Below are positions 51,906 to 63,715 of a stretch of DNA of 64,000 nucleotides, one piece after another. The DNA lies in the NCBI GenBank assembly GCA_942159475.1, contig OW804097.1, forward strand, positions 109,802,582-109,866,581, in the 5' to 3' direction. Position 1 is the stretch's first letter, and each line of letters opens with the position of its first letter. A program made the translations under genes and the position numbers. The notes under the pieces are model-generated. The model was not told the DNA's origin. It searched no databases and saw nothing but the letters and a program-made list of their open reading frames with translations. The stretch comes from Sthenelais limicola (lineage: Eukaryota; Annelida; Polychaeta; Phyllodocida; Sigalionidae).

Positions 51906-52720
51906 GGTCCAACCAACGAGACTGGAAGGACCAGTCTTCCTTATTTGGCTATTTTAAAAGCTGTAAAATGACGAGAATTGTTCTTACCGAAAACCATTGA
52001 GTATTACTTAGTTATATATAAGAAAAATGATATTAAACACCAATACTTGTGTTCCATCAAGTTCAACAAATTGAGCAAAAATCGATCGCAAATGGATCAT
52101 ATATACTACACATGGGTCAATTTTTTTTTAGAATGTACAATTGCGAAATTTGCAACCTTTGTGTATTATACTGAATGGGTATTGTGAACAAATGAATAAA
52201 TCCTAATGATCTTGATATCATTGGAAAGGAAACATCCATAGCTTTATGAAAATGTGCACATAAGTATACTTATTGTAAGTTTTGTATGAAAAAGACACTT
52301 TGAATGTTAATTGATATTTCTGTAAAAAGACCTCAGAATTCACTTCTTTTTCACATTGTATCTCCGTTCTGAAAAAAAGTATGCATTCTAGCTACCACAA
52401 TTATTGCACCTGGTTTCATTCCTCGTACATATGTATGACAACTTTGTTAAGTTTTAGCCTTCTATTAGCCCTCCTCTCAGTATGTCAGTGCTATACTCAA
52501 ATCTCAAATCTTTAGAAGTCACTCAGGGATACCCGGTATCAAACATAGATTGTGGTATACTGGATGAAAATATATTCTTGACATATGATTTAGAATACCC
52601 AAAATACACTTTAACATATCCTTAATGCAATCTACTTACAGTTAGGCCAGTAATAGAGACATGTATATAGAAGTCTGTACACAAATACAAATCGAAAAAA
52701 GAAAAAAATGAGTTAGACCC
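51906..52720. other. Sequence between the ~300-bp direct repeats, no gene seen
   Basis: AT-rich, with one 69-codon frame that has no features. The flanking direct repeats are about 1.1 kb apart, but I see no primer site, polypurine tract or TG...CA termini to support an LTR interpretation. Confidence 0.45.
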
Positions 52721-53035
52721 CCATCCTCTCTAATCTCACCCTTGTTGCCTCTGATTAGGGGACCCTCCACCTCGCCCAAAGCCCTCCAACAGGAATGGAC
52801 ATAATTTCGAATAATTGTGACCACATGCGCATGTGCCTCTGAACTGTCTTGATATTTTTTTTGAGAAGGAAATAATAGTCACAGAAGCTCCGAAGTGGAA
52901 GAAATATATTCTACCAGTTTGTAGGATAATAATCGTTTTTGATTCATATTCCTACCATACATAGATCCAAAGTTAGAAGATAAGCCCTTACTGTTATTTA
53001 TATAGTTTGACTTGGAAGATCCTCCAGAATATACT
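52721..53035. repeat. About 300-bp direct repeat, right copy
   Basis: Partner of 51611-51905; ends in TTATATAGTTTGACTTGGAA. Confidence 0.8.
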
Positions 53036-53981
53036 TATGTTTGCTCGAGATTCGTTCTTTGACCCATGTTGGTCTTACACAATTTCATATTGTCATTGCT
53101 TTATTCATGTGAATAGTTTTCTTCATTTATTTTAATCGGCGGAAAATTAAAAATAAAGAGTAGGTATGTTTCGATCTAGAGAACTAGTTAGATTCACCTT
53201 ATATTACTCCAAGGATTCTATTTAAAAAAAAGAATCTTGAAGAAGAGAATTATCGATGCTAGGGAAAGCGAAAAATGTTTAATATGTTTCCCTTTTTCTT
53301 TATTAAAACAACTCTGGAACAGGAAAAAACGTCTTGAACAGCTGTGAATATAGTGGGCCTGTGGGCCCGTTTCGTGAGAACTAACCGTTACATACATTTA
53401 TGAAATTCATCAAATGAAATACAAATATCTCCCTGATATTTTTAAGTCATCACTACAGTCGAAATTAGAAGAAATAAGTCTTCCAAAGCATTTTACCTAT
53501 AACTTGAGTTCTAGTTGTGGTAAGGAGTAAATTCGTCTACCACAATAATGCTTGGAACACAGAGAATATCAATATGGAAGAGCGCAATATGTATGAATAT
53601 TAGCAAGTACTAATCATTAGTCATATACCAATAAGATTTTTTTTATTCTGAGCAATTTATTATTGCCACCTGTAGTGAGGTCCCCCAAACATGTATTGGC
53701 CTTATCTTCTCAGTATCTATTTAATTACAGCCATCGGAGGAGAGGCTTGGTCTATACTGTCATTAATACAGTGTTTCAGATTTCACAGGGAGTTAGAAAT
53801 CCTCGATCCTGGCATTAGTACAAAACAAATTTATCCACCAGGTAATAAAGGCTTTCAAATTATGGCATCTGCAGGAGGGTTTACAACTCTATTTTTCCAA
53901 AGGATTAACGCAATTGTACATTGTTTTGTCCCCAATCTGAAAGGATATATATGTGAAATAGGAAAAATCCAAAATATCCAC
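53036..53981. other. Intergenic, no gene seen
   Basis: Includes the start of a 152-codon plus-strand frame (53691-54149) with a hydrophobic beginning (MYWPYLLSIYLITAIGG). Its last third is encoded by a simple repeat, and I do not recognise a family, so I do not call it a gene. Confidence 0.35.
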
Positions 53982-54125
53982 GACTTTTCTTTTGGGAATA
54001 TTCTTTTCCTTTTTGCCAATATTCTTTTCCTTTTAGGAATATCCTTTTCCTTTTCAAAATATCCTTTTCCTTTTTGGAATATCTTTTCCTTTTACGTTAT
54101 CCCTTTCCTTTTACAAATATCCACT
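53982..54125. repeat. Pyrimidine-rich minisatellite, ~20-bp unit
   Basis: About seven degenerate copies of a unit like AATATTCTTTTCCTTTTNGG, giving a strongly strand-asymmetric C/T tract. Confidence 0.8.
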
Positions 54126-55383
54126 CCTTTTCACCTGAATGTATTATGATGTATTCCTACGCCAACATATATACATATTCATTGAAACTTCATTGATCTC
54201 CTCATGGTCTATAGCCTCTTCTGTACAAGATGACCTCTTTGAAGAAAACTCATGCACACACACGTTGCACAGACATATTTAATCTCTGTATTGAATATTG
54301 TGCGACCAGCCCTTAAACGTATTAATGACATCCATTACATACAGAAAAACGGGTCTTGTCAGTTCCATCGTTGGAAGGTAAATGGGTCAGTTTTTAAGAA
54401 AATGTACAATTCACCTTCACCAATCCTCTCAAATATCGCTGGATGGCTCAATGAGAACATGAACAAGAGATAACATAATAATAATAATAATAACAATGAT
54501 ATTAGTTTGGGAATGTTAAATTAGTTTGGGAATGTCGAAGTCGAGAACGACCCCCTTTATTCAATAGTGTAAACAGAAAAAACAAAATCTCAGGTCATCT
54601 GGGCAGAAGTGGCCGAGCAAGGCCCTGACCAAGGTATATATGAGCAACAGTCACGCCCTCTGGGGTTAGTTCTATGAGGCGCCTCTGAGATATATCATTC
54701 TACCTAGTGGTGAGAAGTGCAATATTGATAGCGGATATCGATGAGCGATAAATGATAATCAATATAAATATAATTAGGTTGAGTAATGTTACATAGTGTC
54801 GCATAACAACGTCATACCATCTGCTTAGCAAAAGAGACAGACCAAGGCAGATCCGTAGTGGATTATGCTGGTCCTTGGTTACTCAAATGTATCAATTGTA
54901 CCTTTTACTCAAATTAATCATCTCTGACGCACACCTGCATTGAGGAATGTTCCCACTCTTGCTAAATTAAAACATTAATTGAAAACGTATCTATTCTGAG
55001 AATCTTACACCTAGCCATCATTTTGATACATTTAAATTTGGCACTTATATTCAACTTATACTTGTTTATTTTTACCTTTTGTACCTTTTGTTAATTTAAC
55101 TTTGCGTGGATTTTACGCATTATAAAATCGAGTACTATTGTTTATTATCTTAAGTACAGAAATCATGGATGTATTTGATCATGGTATCATAACCTGCTCC
55201 AATAATTGGATCATGAGAAAATGTACAATCTGCCTTCACCAATCCTCACAAATGATCGAAATCGAAAGGCAGAAATACAGTTTAATATACAGTTTCACAC
55301 AAAAGAACAGATAGGTTTAATCAACACAATACAAAAAATACCCATATATATCTGGTATTTACCATTTTACAGGCTAATTCACC
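54126..55383. other. Intergenic with repeated short words
   Basis: AGAAAATGTACAAT followed by TTCACCAATCCTC occurs near 54399 and 55217, an inverted fragment of block C sequence (compare GGATTGGTGAAG...TTGTACATTTTCT at about 41014). ATA/AAT microsatellite near 54476-54495; tandem TTAGTTTGGGAATGT near 54503 and 54521. No gene seen. Confidence 0.5.
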
Positions 55384-55566
55384 AGGGTCAGATTTTTTAG
55401 AAAATGTACAATTCAACTTCACCAATCTTCACAAATAACCAACATTTCAGACAAAAATAATAGTTCAAAATGCAGTTCAACCTAACCAAACAGATTGCTA
55501 GAATTAATGCAATGCCGAATATACTCAGATTTTATACCTAGTATTGACCAAATTGCAGTCTAGTTA
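55384..55566 (-). repeat. Inverted, diverged relative of the start of block C
   Basis: Reads, in reverse complement, like 40885-41060: GGGTCAGATTTTTTAGAAAA, TACAATTCAACTTCACCAAT, AACCAAACAGATTGCTAGAA, AATGCAATGCCGAATATACT, GACCAAATTGCAG. Block C therefore contains, or is, a dispersed element. Confidence 0.75.
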
Positions 55567-56902
55567 AGCAGAATTTACTAAATGTGTCCCGAAATGTGTA
55601 CAGCTGCCAATTGTGCATTTTCTGAAAATCTGACCCAAGTACCTGACCGCTTGGTCCCTGCGTTGGCCACAAGGCAAGTGGCTATAAATAGCAAAATCAG
55701 TGATGCATGCAAGGATAGTTAGTAGGCCAACACTCATGGCTAGTACATCATGTTACGTAATACTGAGCCACCACTTGTTTATGTTGTGGCCTGGGACCGA
55801 CGCAACCCATGTTTAAATGGGAAGTTGGGATCTCAGTGATTCCTTTAGTAACCCTTTATTTAACTGTTCCTAGAGTATTATTTTAAGAAATAAGCATTAG
55901 TTGTCAATTCACTTTTGGGAAATTTGATCTGTATTGCAATAAAATAGGTACTTAATTAAGGAACTATTTTTCTGGTGGATTGATATGGAGTGGGGGGTTG
56001 AGCTGTGTGGGAATCTTCAGCAAAAGAAGATCCCAATAGACTAGCTCCAAGTCCTTTAGGTCTATTTCATAAAGATGAATTAGCCAGCATAATTACTCAT
56101 ACATTTCATTTCTTCTTAAAGAATATTTATTTTAAGAAGTGATATGAATGAATGCCCCCAAATTTGCAGGTGGGTGTTGGTAAATTACATTTTATCAGAT
56201 CATTTCATATATTCTAAATTACAAAAATAAACATGGTGTACAAGTCTACCCAAATAGGACTGGTGTCTCCTTTGGTATGGGTAGAAAAGTAGTGTCCCAG
56301 GGAAGACACCAACAGAAAAGAAGACCAAATCTTGACATAGGTATCAGAGCATCCAGACATGGCTTTTCATGTAGAGGAAATAGGACATACAATAGGAGAC
56401 ATAGGAAAAAGGTGCAGTGACATACTTTTCTATTGTGATTATCTAAGGGAAATAGTGGAAAAGGAGGCTGACATGGAGAAATCACCACAGACATGGAACT
56501 TTTTGATCTGGAAATAGTCAAATCTGCTCGAACATAGGAAGTTAGCAGTTGGAAAAGAATTTGTAATATGAGAAATAGCTTGTACCACAGAGGAAAAGTC
56601 TGTACGGATTTCATCATTAGTACATATGTCTACTTTTGGACGCAACATACATCACAAATGAAAATAATGAGTATTAGAAAAAAGTCTGGAACAGGAAAAA
56701 AACCACTTTCAATGCTAGGGCAACTATGACGTGGGCATGGAAGTGGAGATGACCAGATGTTGATTAGACCATCGATGGAGGGTCTTGTAATGTGGTATGT
56801 GGTTTCAGATTGTGGCCAGTGATTAATGATCACTTGGCCAATAGGGGCGTCTACCTAGTTAATTGGCGTGTAGGCGTGATTGCTGGCGTGTGATAAAATA
56901 GC
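55567..56902. other. Intergenic, no gene seen
   Basis: Several minus-strand frames of 60-120 codons near 56246-56833 overlap one another in different frames and lack recognisable domains or conserved spacing. No splice-consistent gene model could be supported. Confidence 0.4.
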
Positions 56903-57029
56903 TAATGAATGGTTTTGATTTTCAGCCACCATGAATTACTATTTATAAGTAAACTTGACGCTTCGCGTGTCTCGTTACTTATAAATAGTAATTTAATGGT
57001 GGCCGAAAAAAACCATCCATTATCCATTA
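56903..57029. repeat. 127-bp hairpin
   Basis: Inverted arms AGCCACCATGAATTACTATT / AATAGTAATTTAATGGTGGC, with ATTTATAAGTAA / TTACTTATAAAT inside and AATGGTTTT / AAACCAT outside, around a 20-base loop rich in CG. Likely a small foldback element. Confidence 0.85.
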
Positions 57030-57298
57030 ACTAATGAAATATAAGAATGAGAAAGAAAAGAGCGAAAAGTGTGAGTCTTTTTTCTTTTGGTAACATTGTT
57101 ATGAAATGCCTGACCCGAAGAATGTAGCCTACAAGTGTTAAATGCATGGTACCATTCTGTATGTTGCATATTCCCTTGTGTTTTTGAAACTTCATCCCTT
57201 CATCGTTACATATTAATATGTGTCTAACCTGACACATTTGATATTGCATAGCATGTTTTGAGAATAAAGAACTACTTCTCAGATTATTCAGAAACCTG

Positions 57299-58452
57299 GG
57301 TCTGGGTAGCATCAATAATGGGAAGGCTACTACCCTATATGTACTGTGGGGAGAATACTACACATGAGCATGTACACAGGCAGGTCTGGGTAGCATCAAT
57401 AATGGGAAGGCTACTACCCTATATGTACTGTGGGGGAGAATACTACATATGAGCACACACAGGCAGGTCTGGGTAGCATCAATAATGGGAAGGCTACTAC
57501 CCTATATGTACTGTGGGGGAGAATACTACACATGAGCACACACAGGCAGGTCTGGGTAGCATCAATAATGGGAAGGCTACTACCCTATATGTACTGTGGG
57601 GGAGAATACTACACATGAGCACACACAGGCAGGTCTGGGTAGCATCAATAATGGGAAGGCTACTACCCTATATGTACTGTGGGGGAGAATACTACACATG
57701 AGCACACACAGGCAGGTCTGGGTAGCATCAATAATGGGAAGGCTACTACCCTATATGTACTGTGGGGGAGAATACTACATATATGAGCATGTACACAGGC
57801 AGGTCTGGGTAGCACCAATAATGGGAAGGCTACTACCCTATATGTACTGTGGGGGAGAATACTACACATGAGCACACACAGGCAGGTCTGGGTAGCATCA
57901 ATAATGGGAAGGCTACTACCCTATATGTACTGTGGGGGAGAATACTACACATGAGCACACACAGGCAGGTCTGGGTAGCATCAATAATGGGAAGGCTACT
58001 ACCCTATATGTACTGTGGGGGAGAATACTACATATGAGCACACACAGGCAGGTCTGGGTAGCATCAATAATGGGAAGGCTACTACCCTATATGTACTGTG
58101 GGGGAGAATACTACATATGAGCATGTACACAGGCAGGTCTGGGTAGCACCAATAATGGGAAGGCTACTACCCTATATGTACTGTGGGGGAGAATACTACA
58201 CATGAGCACACACAGGCAGGTCTGGGTAGCATTAATAATGGGAAGGCTACTACCCTATATGTACTGTGGGGGAGAATACTACACATGAGCACACACAGGC
58301 AGGTCTGGGTAGCATTAATAATGGGAAGGCTACTACCCTATATGTACTGTGGGGGAGAATACTACACATGAGCACACACAGGCAGTTCTGGGTAGCATCA
58401 ATAATGGGAAGGCTACTACCCTATATGTACTGTGGGGGAGAATACTTCACAT
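57299..58452. repeat. 83-bp satellite array, about 13.7 copies
   Basis: Unit starts TCTGGGTAGCATCAATAATG and ends GAGCACACACAGGCAGG; 83 bases, with 85-88-base variants carrying ATGAGCATGTACACAGG (first, about sixth and about tenth junctions). The two internal variants are followed by GTAGCACCAATAATG, suggesting block amplification of several units. Because 83 is not a multiple of 3, open frames recur every 83 bases in rotating frames; these are not genes. It ends 75 bases before duplication block A copy 2. Confidence 0.95.
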
Positions 58453-60178
58453 GAGAAATTCCACCAATTGGTTGTCATTTGGCTGAGAATTCTTAATTTT
58501 TTATAATTGCTTTATAATATATTGACTTTCCATTGGGGAAACTGACAGAATTGATTAAAATACCTCCAGACCAACATTTCTTGTTTAAAATGAAAAAAAT
58601 CTATCTTATAATCATATGTTGGAATTACTCATATATTGTGTTATATAAAGATTGACATAATGCAGTAGTAACAGTAGCCATATATAACAAGATGCCGAGT
58701 ATATGGTTGGTACTTGTGCAAAGAAATCTAAATGTGTGTGATGTGTGTGTGCATAGCTGATAATGCATTTTTAATAGCAACAATCCATATATCAATAATA
58801 CATGGGCTGGGGCCAAACTGCAAATACAACCTTGCAGAATGTTAGACCTAACGAAAATGTAAAAGGGAATTAATTCATCATCAACAAAAACTTAATTGAT
58901 CAACAACTAGCAACTATAAACTTCTCTGGTACTAATCAATACATAATACTATCAACCATCAATTAATCTATTCCAAATCATCATGTGAGCAAACATCATT
59001 TTTCCTAAGTAGTTGGTATACATAGCAAGTGCAATATTTTTCACAGTTCTATGCTAGTAATTTTGTGGAACAACATGTAGTATTATACAGCAGTTTTACA
59101 GATTAATTGACGCTGAACTCAAAGAGACACTGACAAGGAAGTGGCCAATTGTACAGTGGTGAAATGGCCACCTTTAATAATTAAAAAGAAATGTAAAGGT
59201 GTGAAATAGTACAATGGAGGTCAAGCTGGTAATTGAACCCTGGTAGTAAATTGTCAATAATGCTAGGGGGCATGGCAGAAGTGGTGACGGTTGTAGGATA
59301 TATGAATATGCAAGATATTCCCCAAGGGGTATACCTATGCAGGTTTAGTGCGCTTTGCATTGTTCACCATAGTATAACTAATCATGTTTAATTAATATAT
59401 ATATAGATTAACCAAACTCTTAAAGTAAGGAACATTCATATTCCATGAATGGCATTCTTCCTTTACTTTGAGAGTTCGATGAGAGACAACTAAGTGTAAT
59501 CAAGCAATAAGCTGTGCTGGTACCAAGGACGACACTCTGTGTTATGTTAGACAATGCAGAGACACCAGTGAAAGACATCAACGTGTTGGTAGCATTAATT
59601 AGTAATTAGCATGACGTCTCTGATGTCTGGTGATTGTCTAAAGGACCTGCACCTAAACTTGGCATGGCCAGTAGTATTGCTGGGGGAGGAGGTTATTGGA
59701 AGGGATCTCTTTCCATTCTGTCTTATAGATTACCAAATTAGTAATAATATAGACTTGTTTGCAACAAAATGCTTCTGACATTCCATATTAGTTTTGGGCA
59801 TAGTTAAAAAATAGTTAACATTTGATAAACATGTACTAGTGCAAATGCTGTTATAGTATAAGGTACAACAAATCCTATATGCATGCCCTGTGGAAAGCAT
59901 CCCAAGAGCCCCCCTACCCCCTACACCATCCTCTGGTCTCTGATGTTCATGATGTACCAGAATCAATAAGACAAACATACCATCAAGAGGGACAGCAACA
60001 GTAAACCATTGGTGCACTACTATAGGAGTGTCACACAACATTGCAGCAACTACTATAATTATCATCATACCAGGTAGAGTGGGAGAAAGTAATCCTCACC
60101 TAAGAAGGAAGTGACAGTAAAGCATTGGACCACAAGAAAAACCATCCCACATCCCTACTCCTCCAGTAACTGTAGACT

Positions 60179-60401
60179 ATGAACATGGGACCTGTAATGT
60201 GCATGCTCTTACTGGCTGCACTTCTACCTAACTGTCAGGGGCAAACCAAGCAATACTATTTGGAGAAAAAGGCAACTGCAAACCCAAGCTGTGTAGCCAC
60301 ATGTGAAGCAGATGGATCTACTACTAGGTGTATGATTAACAACATGGAGGTACTCAGGCAACCAGGAGGATGTGTACGGAAAGGTTCAGACACATGGACA
60401 C
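60179..60401 (+). CDS. First exon of a small secreted cysteine protein
   Basis: Starts MNMGPVMCMLLLAALLPNCQ, a good signal peptide (short N-region, Leu-rich core, small residues before a likely cleavage near CQG). The mature part has four Cys in C-X3-C-X8-C-X13-C spacing (NPSCVATCEADGST, then RCMINN, GGCVRKG). The exon ends at ACAC|GTAAGT (60401/60402), a strong splice donor, in phase 1, so the codons after it are intronic although the frame stays open. Downstream exons were not found in the remaining 3.6 kb. No family recognised; a secreted matrix or defence-type peptide is possible but unproven. The copy at 7063-7247 has lost the signal peptide. Confidence 0.6.
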
Positions 60402-60767
60402 GTAAGTTCTCAACAACGGCAGAACATTTAAATAGAGATATTTTTGTCACAGAGAAGCCCAAGGCTAGTACAGAGGTGAACACAGAGGGAGTAAACACCA
60501 TCTACCCTTACACTTTTTTTCAAAAACTCAAACTGAAGATATAGAAATACTTATTGGCAATTCTAATGTCCATCGTTGGAATTTGTTAGACCTTATCTTT
60601 TAAAACATGATTATCTCAAAATCCAACACGCAACTTGTGACTCATTTTACTGTGACACATCTCATATATACTTTATAAATCTATTTGTCATGTATTTTGT
60701 TTCATTGTATAAGATTTACTGGAAGAGATATATGGCCGTTTCCACCAATTTGACAACTGGGGAGTGC

Positions 60768-61512
60768 ACACACTAGAGGAGTGCACACACTAGAGTACAC
60801 TAGAGGAGTGCACACACTAGTGCACTATTCTAGTGTGTGCACTCCCCTAGTGTGTGCACTACCCTAGTGTGTGCACTACCGTACCTACTGTGTACACTAT
60901 TCTAGTGTGTGCACTCCTCTACTGTGTTTGCACTACCCTAGTGTGTGCACTACTCTACTGTGTGCACTACTCCAGTGTGTTCACTCCTCTAGTGTGTGCA
61001 CTACTCTAGTGTGCACTTCCATAGTGTGTGCACTATTCTAGTGTGTGCACTCCTCTAGTGTGTGCACTCCTCTAGTGTGTGCACTCCTCTAGTGTGTGCA
61101 CTACCTAGTGTGTGCACTACCCTAGTGTGTGCACTACCATACCTACTGTGTACACTATTCTAGTGTGTGCACTCCTCTACTGTGTTTGCACTACCCTAGT
61201 GTGTGCACTACTCTACTGTGTGCACTACTCCAGTGTGTTCACTCCTCTAGTGTGTGCACTACTCTAGTGTGCACTTCCATAGTGTGTGCACTATTCTAGT
61301 GTGTGCACTCCTCTAGTGTGTGCACTCCTCTAGTGTGTGCACTCCTCTAGTGTGTGCACTACCTAGTGTGTGCACTACCCTAGTGTGTGCACTACCATAC
61401 CTACTGTGTACACTATTCTAGTGTGTGCACTCCTCTACTGTGTTTGCACTCCCCTAGTGTGTGCACTACTCTACTGTGTGCACTACTCCAGTGTGTTCAC
61501 TCCTCTAGTGTG
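60768..61512. repeat. 17-bp minisatellite (copy 2) with higher-order repeats
   Basis: Same 17-base unit and same strand flip at the left end as 7611-8167. A block of about 230 bases (ACTGTGTACACTATTCTAG to CTAGTGTGTGCACTACCAT) is tandemly duplicated, seen as repeated CTACTGTGTTTGCACTACCC at about 60918 and 61177 and again at about 61434 with CTCCC, which explains the greater length. Confidence 0.9.
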
Positions 61513-62119
61513 AGGAGATTAAATAAAGGAAAGTGCATTTAAATTGACAATTACATTCCGTAAATCTCGGCCAAACTTTGAAGCCATTATTGTTCTCTTT
61601 ATGGAAGTGAGGTTGGAATGGAATGTGGTCGATTCTGTCTTTTCTACTTGTCTGATCAATTCGAAAATAAATGTGAGTATAGTAAACACTTTGACGTTTC
61701 TAAAACTGTAATCACTTTATTCAGATGAGTAATTTCAGGGACGGTACGGCTCGGTAAAGATCGCGTTAGCATACGGCCAATATGACGTTTTTCTGTGACG
61801 ACCATTTCTCAGAAGTGTCAACCTAAATAATGCCTTTATTAAAGTCAGTTAAACTCAATCCCAGGATCTAATTCTTTCAGGATACCAAGAGTAGGTCTAT
61901 TCCATACTTGCAAGCCATCATTTAGTTTCAGATGGCTCCTAGAAAATGAGGAAAAACTACCAGAAATTAGTACATCTCCATCAGAGGGAGCGTGGGTGAT
62001 AATAGAGGTTCTGCCCAAATGTAAACAAAGGAGCTGGGTGTAGAAAATGCTTTATTTTTGGTATTTTCTGACTCATTTCCATTTAGAACTTGGATGAATA
62101 TCATGTTTAATAGAGAATG

Positions 62120-62520
62120 AGAGAATGAATGACACAAACACTTTTTCACCCCTCCCGTCCCCCTTTTGCCCCTGCATGAATGTGAAAAAAATATAATATT
62201 TCATCCCCCATTAAAATAAAAGCAAAATTTGACCCCCCCATGTTCACCCCACGCCCCCCACCTCTCTGTCCCCCCCCCCTCCGCACACAGACTCACCCCC
62301 CCCCAATTACACACATGTTTTTGACACAAACACCTTTTCACCCCTCCCGTCCCCCTTTTGCCCCTGCATGAATGTGAAAAAAATATAATATTTCATTGCC
62401 CATTGAAATAAAATCAAAATTTGACCCCCCATGTTCACCCCATGCCCCCCCCCCCCCACCTCTCTGCCCCCCCCCACCTCTGCACACAGACTCACCCCCC
62501 CCCCAATATTACACACATGT
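62120..62520. repeat. About 200-bp tandem duplication in a C-rich tract (copy 2)
   Basis: Counterpart of 8783-9175, two tandem units with the same order and longer C runs. A GA microsatellite follows at about 62624-62644. Confidence 0.8.
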
Positions 62521-62940
62521 TTTTCACCCCTATTCCCATCTCCTCTACTCCTCCCATCACCAGTATTTAATCTCAATAATAACCCATTTCATACATTTCA
62601 ATACCAAACAACCCCTCCCCTAGAGAGAGAGAGAGAGAGAGAGAATTACCCCAACACCAACCACACAAAACACCCTCAAACAACAAACACACACCCCTAC
62701 CAACAAAATCATAGCAACAAAACTTAAACATACATATTTATTGCAACACAAATCACCCTCAACCCAACCTCTAACCCTACTCACAGCCCACAACCACACT
62801 CAGAAAAATACTTTTGGGGACATGATTAGACAGCCAGGCTCTTCCAAAACTCTACTGCCACTTCCCCCAGATGGAGCCAGATGCAGCAACAGCACACAGT
62901 GCAGCACCAGGCACCCACCCGAAAGTAGCCCTGCTATGCA

Positions 62941-63122
62941 TACATCTTCTCCTCCCACCCCACCCCCTCAGTGCTGCCACCTACACACAACAACCAACAT
63001 ACATCTACTTCCTCCTCTTCCAGCCACCACCAACTCAATCCAGCAGGTGGAGCCACCTACTACGCTCCATACTGGGATACTTACTGAGATTGGCTTCATT
63101 CCCATTCAGTAAATTATGCTAA
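62941..63122. repeat. Segmental duplication block B, copy 2
   Basis: Matches 22779-22960 and here follows block A directly. CATCTTCTCCTCCCACCCCA to TTCAGTAAATTATGCTAA. Confidence 0.9.
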
Positions 63123-63128
63123 ATTAGG

Positions 63129-63715
63129 CTGCAATTTGGCCAATACTAGATAAATTTGAGTATATTCGGCATTGCATTGACTGTGTTTTGAACTTTATTT
63201 TCGTCTGAAATTTGGGTTATTTGAGAGGATTGGTGAAGTTGAATTGTACATTTTCTGAAGTTCTGACCCATTTATTAGATGTCCTTCATGTGTCCTATCA
63301 TTGGAATTGGCTTGATCTCATCTTTTCAAATATAATATTTCAAAATCCATTGTTGGCGACGTGTGTCTCAGGAAAACATTACATTTGATATTCACTCGTA
63401 CATTGTGATTGCGATATTTTTACTGTAAATAATACCTCAAGGGCTAATAGTTGGATTATTACTCTTATTCTTTTATTCATTATATTGTTAAACTGCATCT
63501 CTGTGACCAAGAGAGTGGTTTTCTTTGATGTTCCTGTACTGGGCCATACTATATCTTCCTTCCTCGCTAAGGGAGACAGAGTTTAGAGTAGACATTGATA
63601 TTATTAAAAATGTAGATTGTTTCTTGTTTGTGTGGAATATTGAAGGAGCTCAGCTGAGAACATTATCTGTAATATGTGATGTGTTTTAGGAAAATGAGTC
63701 ATAAGTCTCAAAAAG
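63129..63715. repeat. Segmental duplication block C, copy 2
   Basis: Matches 40885-41498. The single TTAGG at 63124-63128 is the empty site of LINE-1. Confidence 0.85.

Larger units (their letters stand above)
58527..62935. repeat. Segmental duplication block A, copy 2
   Basis: Matches 5574-9600 in the same orientation. It keeps the full secreted-protein exon and a longer 17-bp minisatellite. It runs without interruption into blocks B and C, so it is the empty-site reference for the insertions in copy 1. Confidence 0.9.

Noticed and set aside
51611..53035. LTR pair of a small retrotransposon
   Set aside because: No TG...CA ends, primer-binding site, polypurine tract or target duplication could be identified.
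53691..54149. A 152-codon frame with a hydrophobic N-terminus
   Set aside because: Its C-terminal third is encoded by a C/T minisatellite, and the rest has no recognisable family or splice-consistent context.
41000..57000. CRISPR-like array or prokaryotic defence locus
   Set aside because: Spaced identical repeats with unique spacers are absent, and all signs (splice donors, LINEs, LTR element) are eukaryotic.
57430..58454. A run of overlapping ~62-codon proteins of the same sequence
   Set aside because: They are rotating-frame readings of the 83-base satellite.
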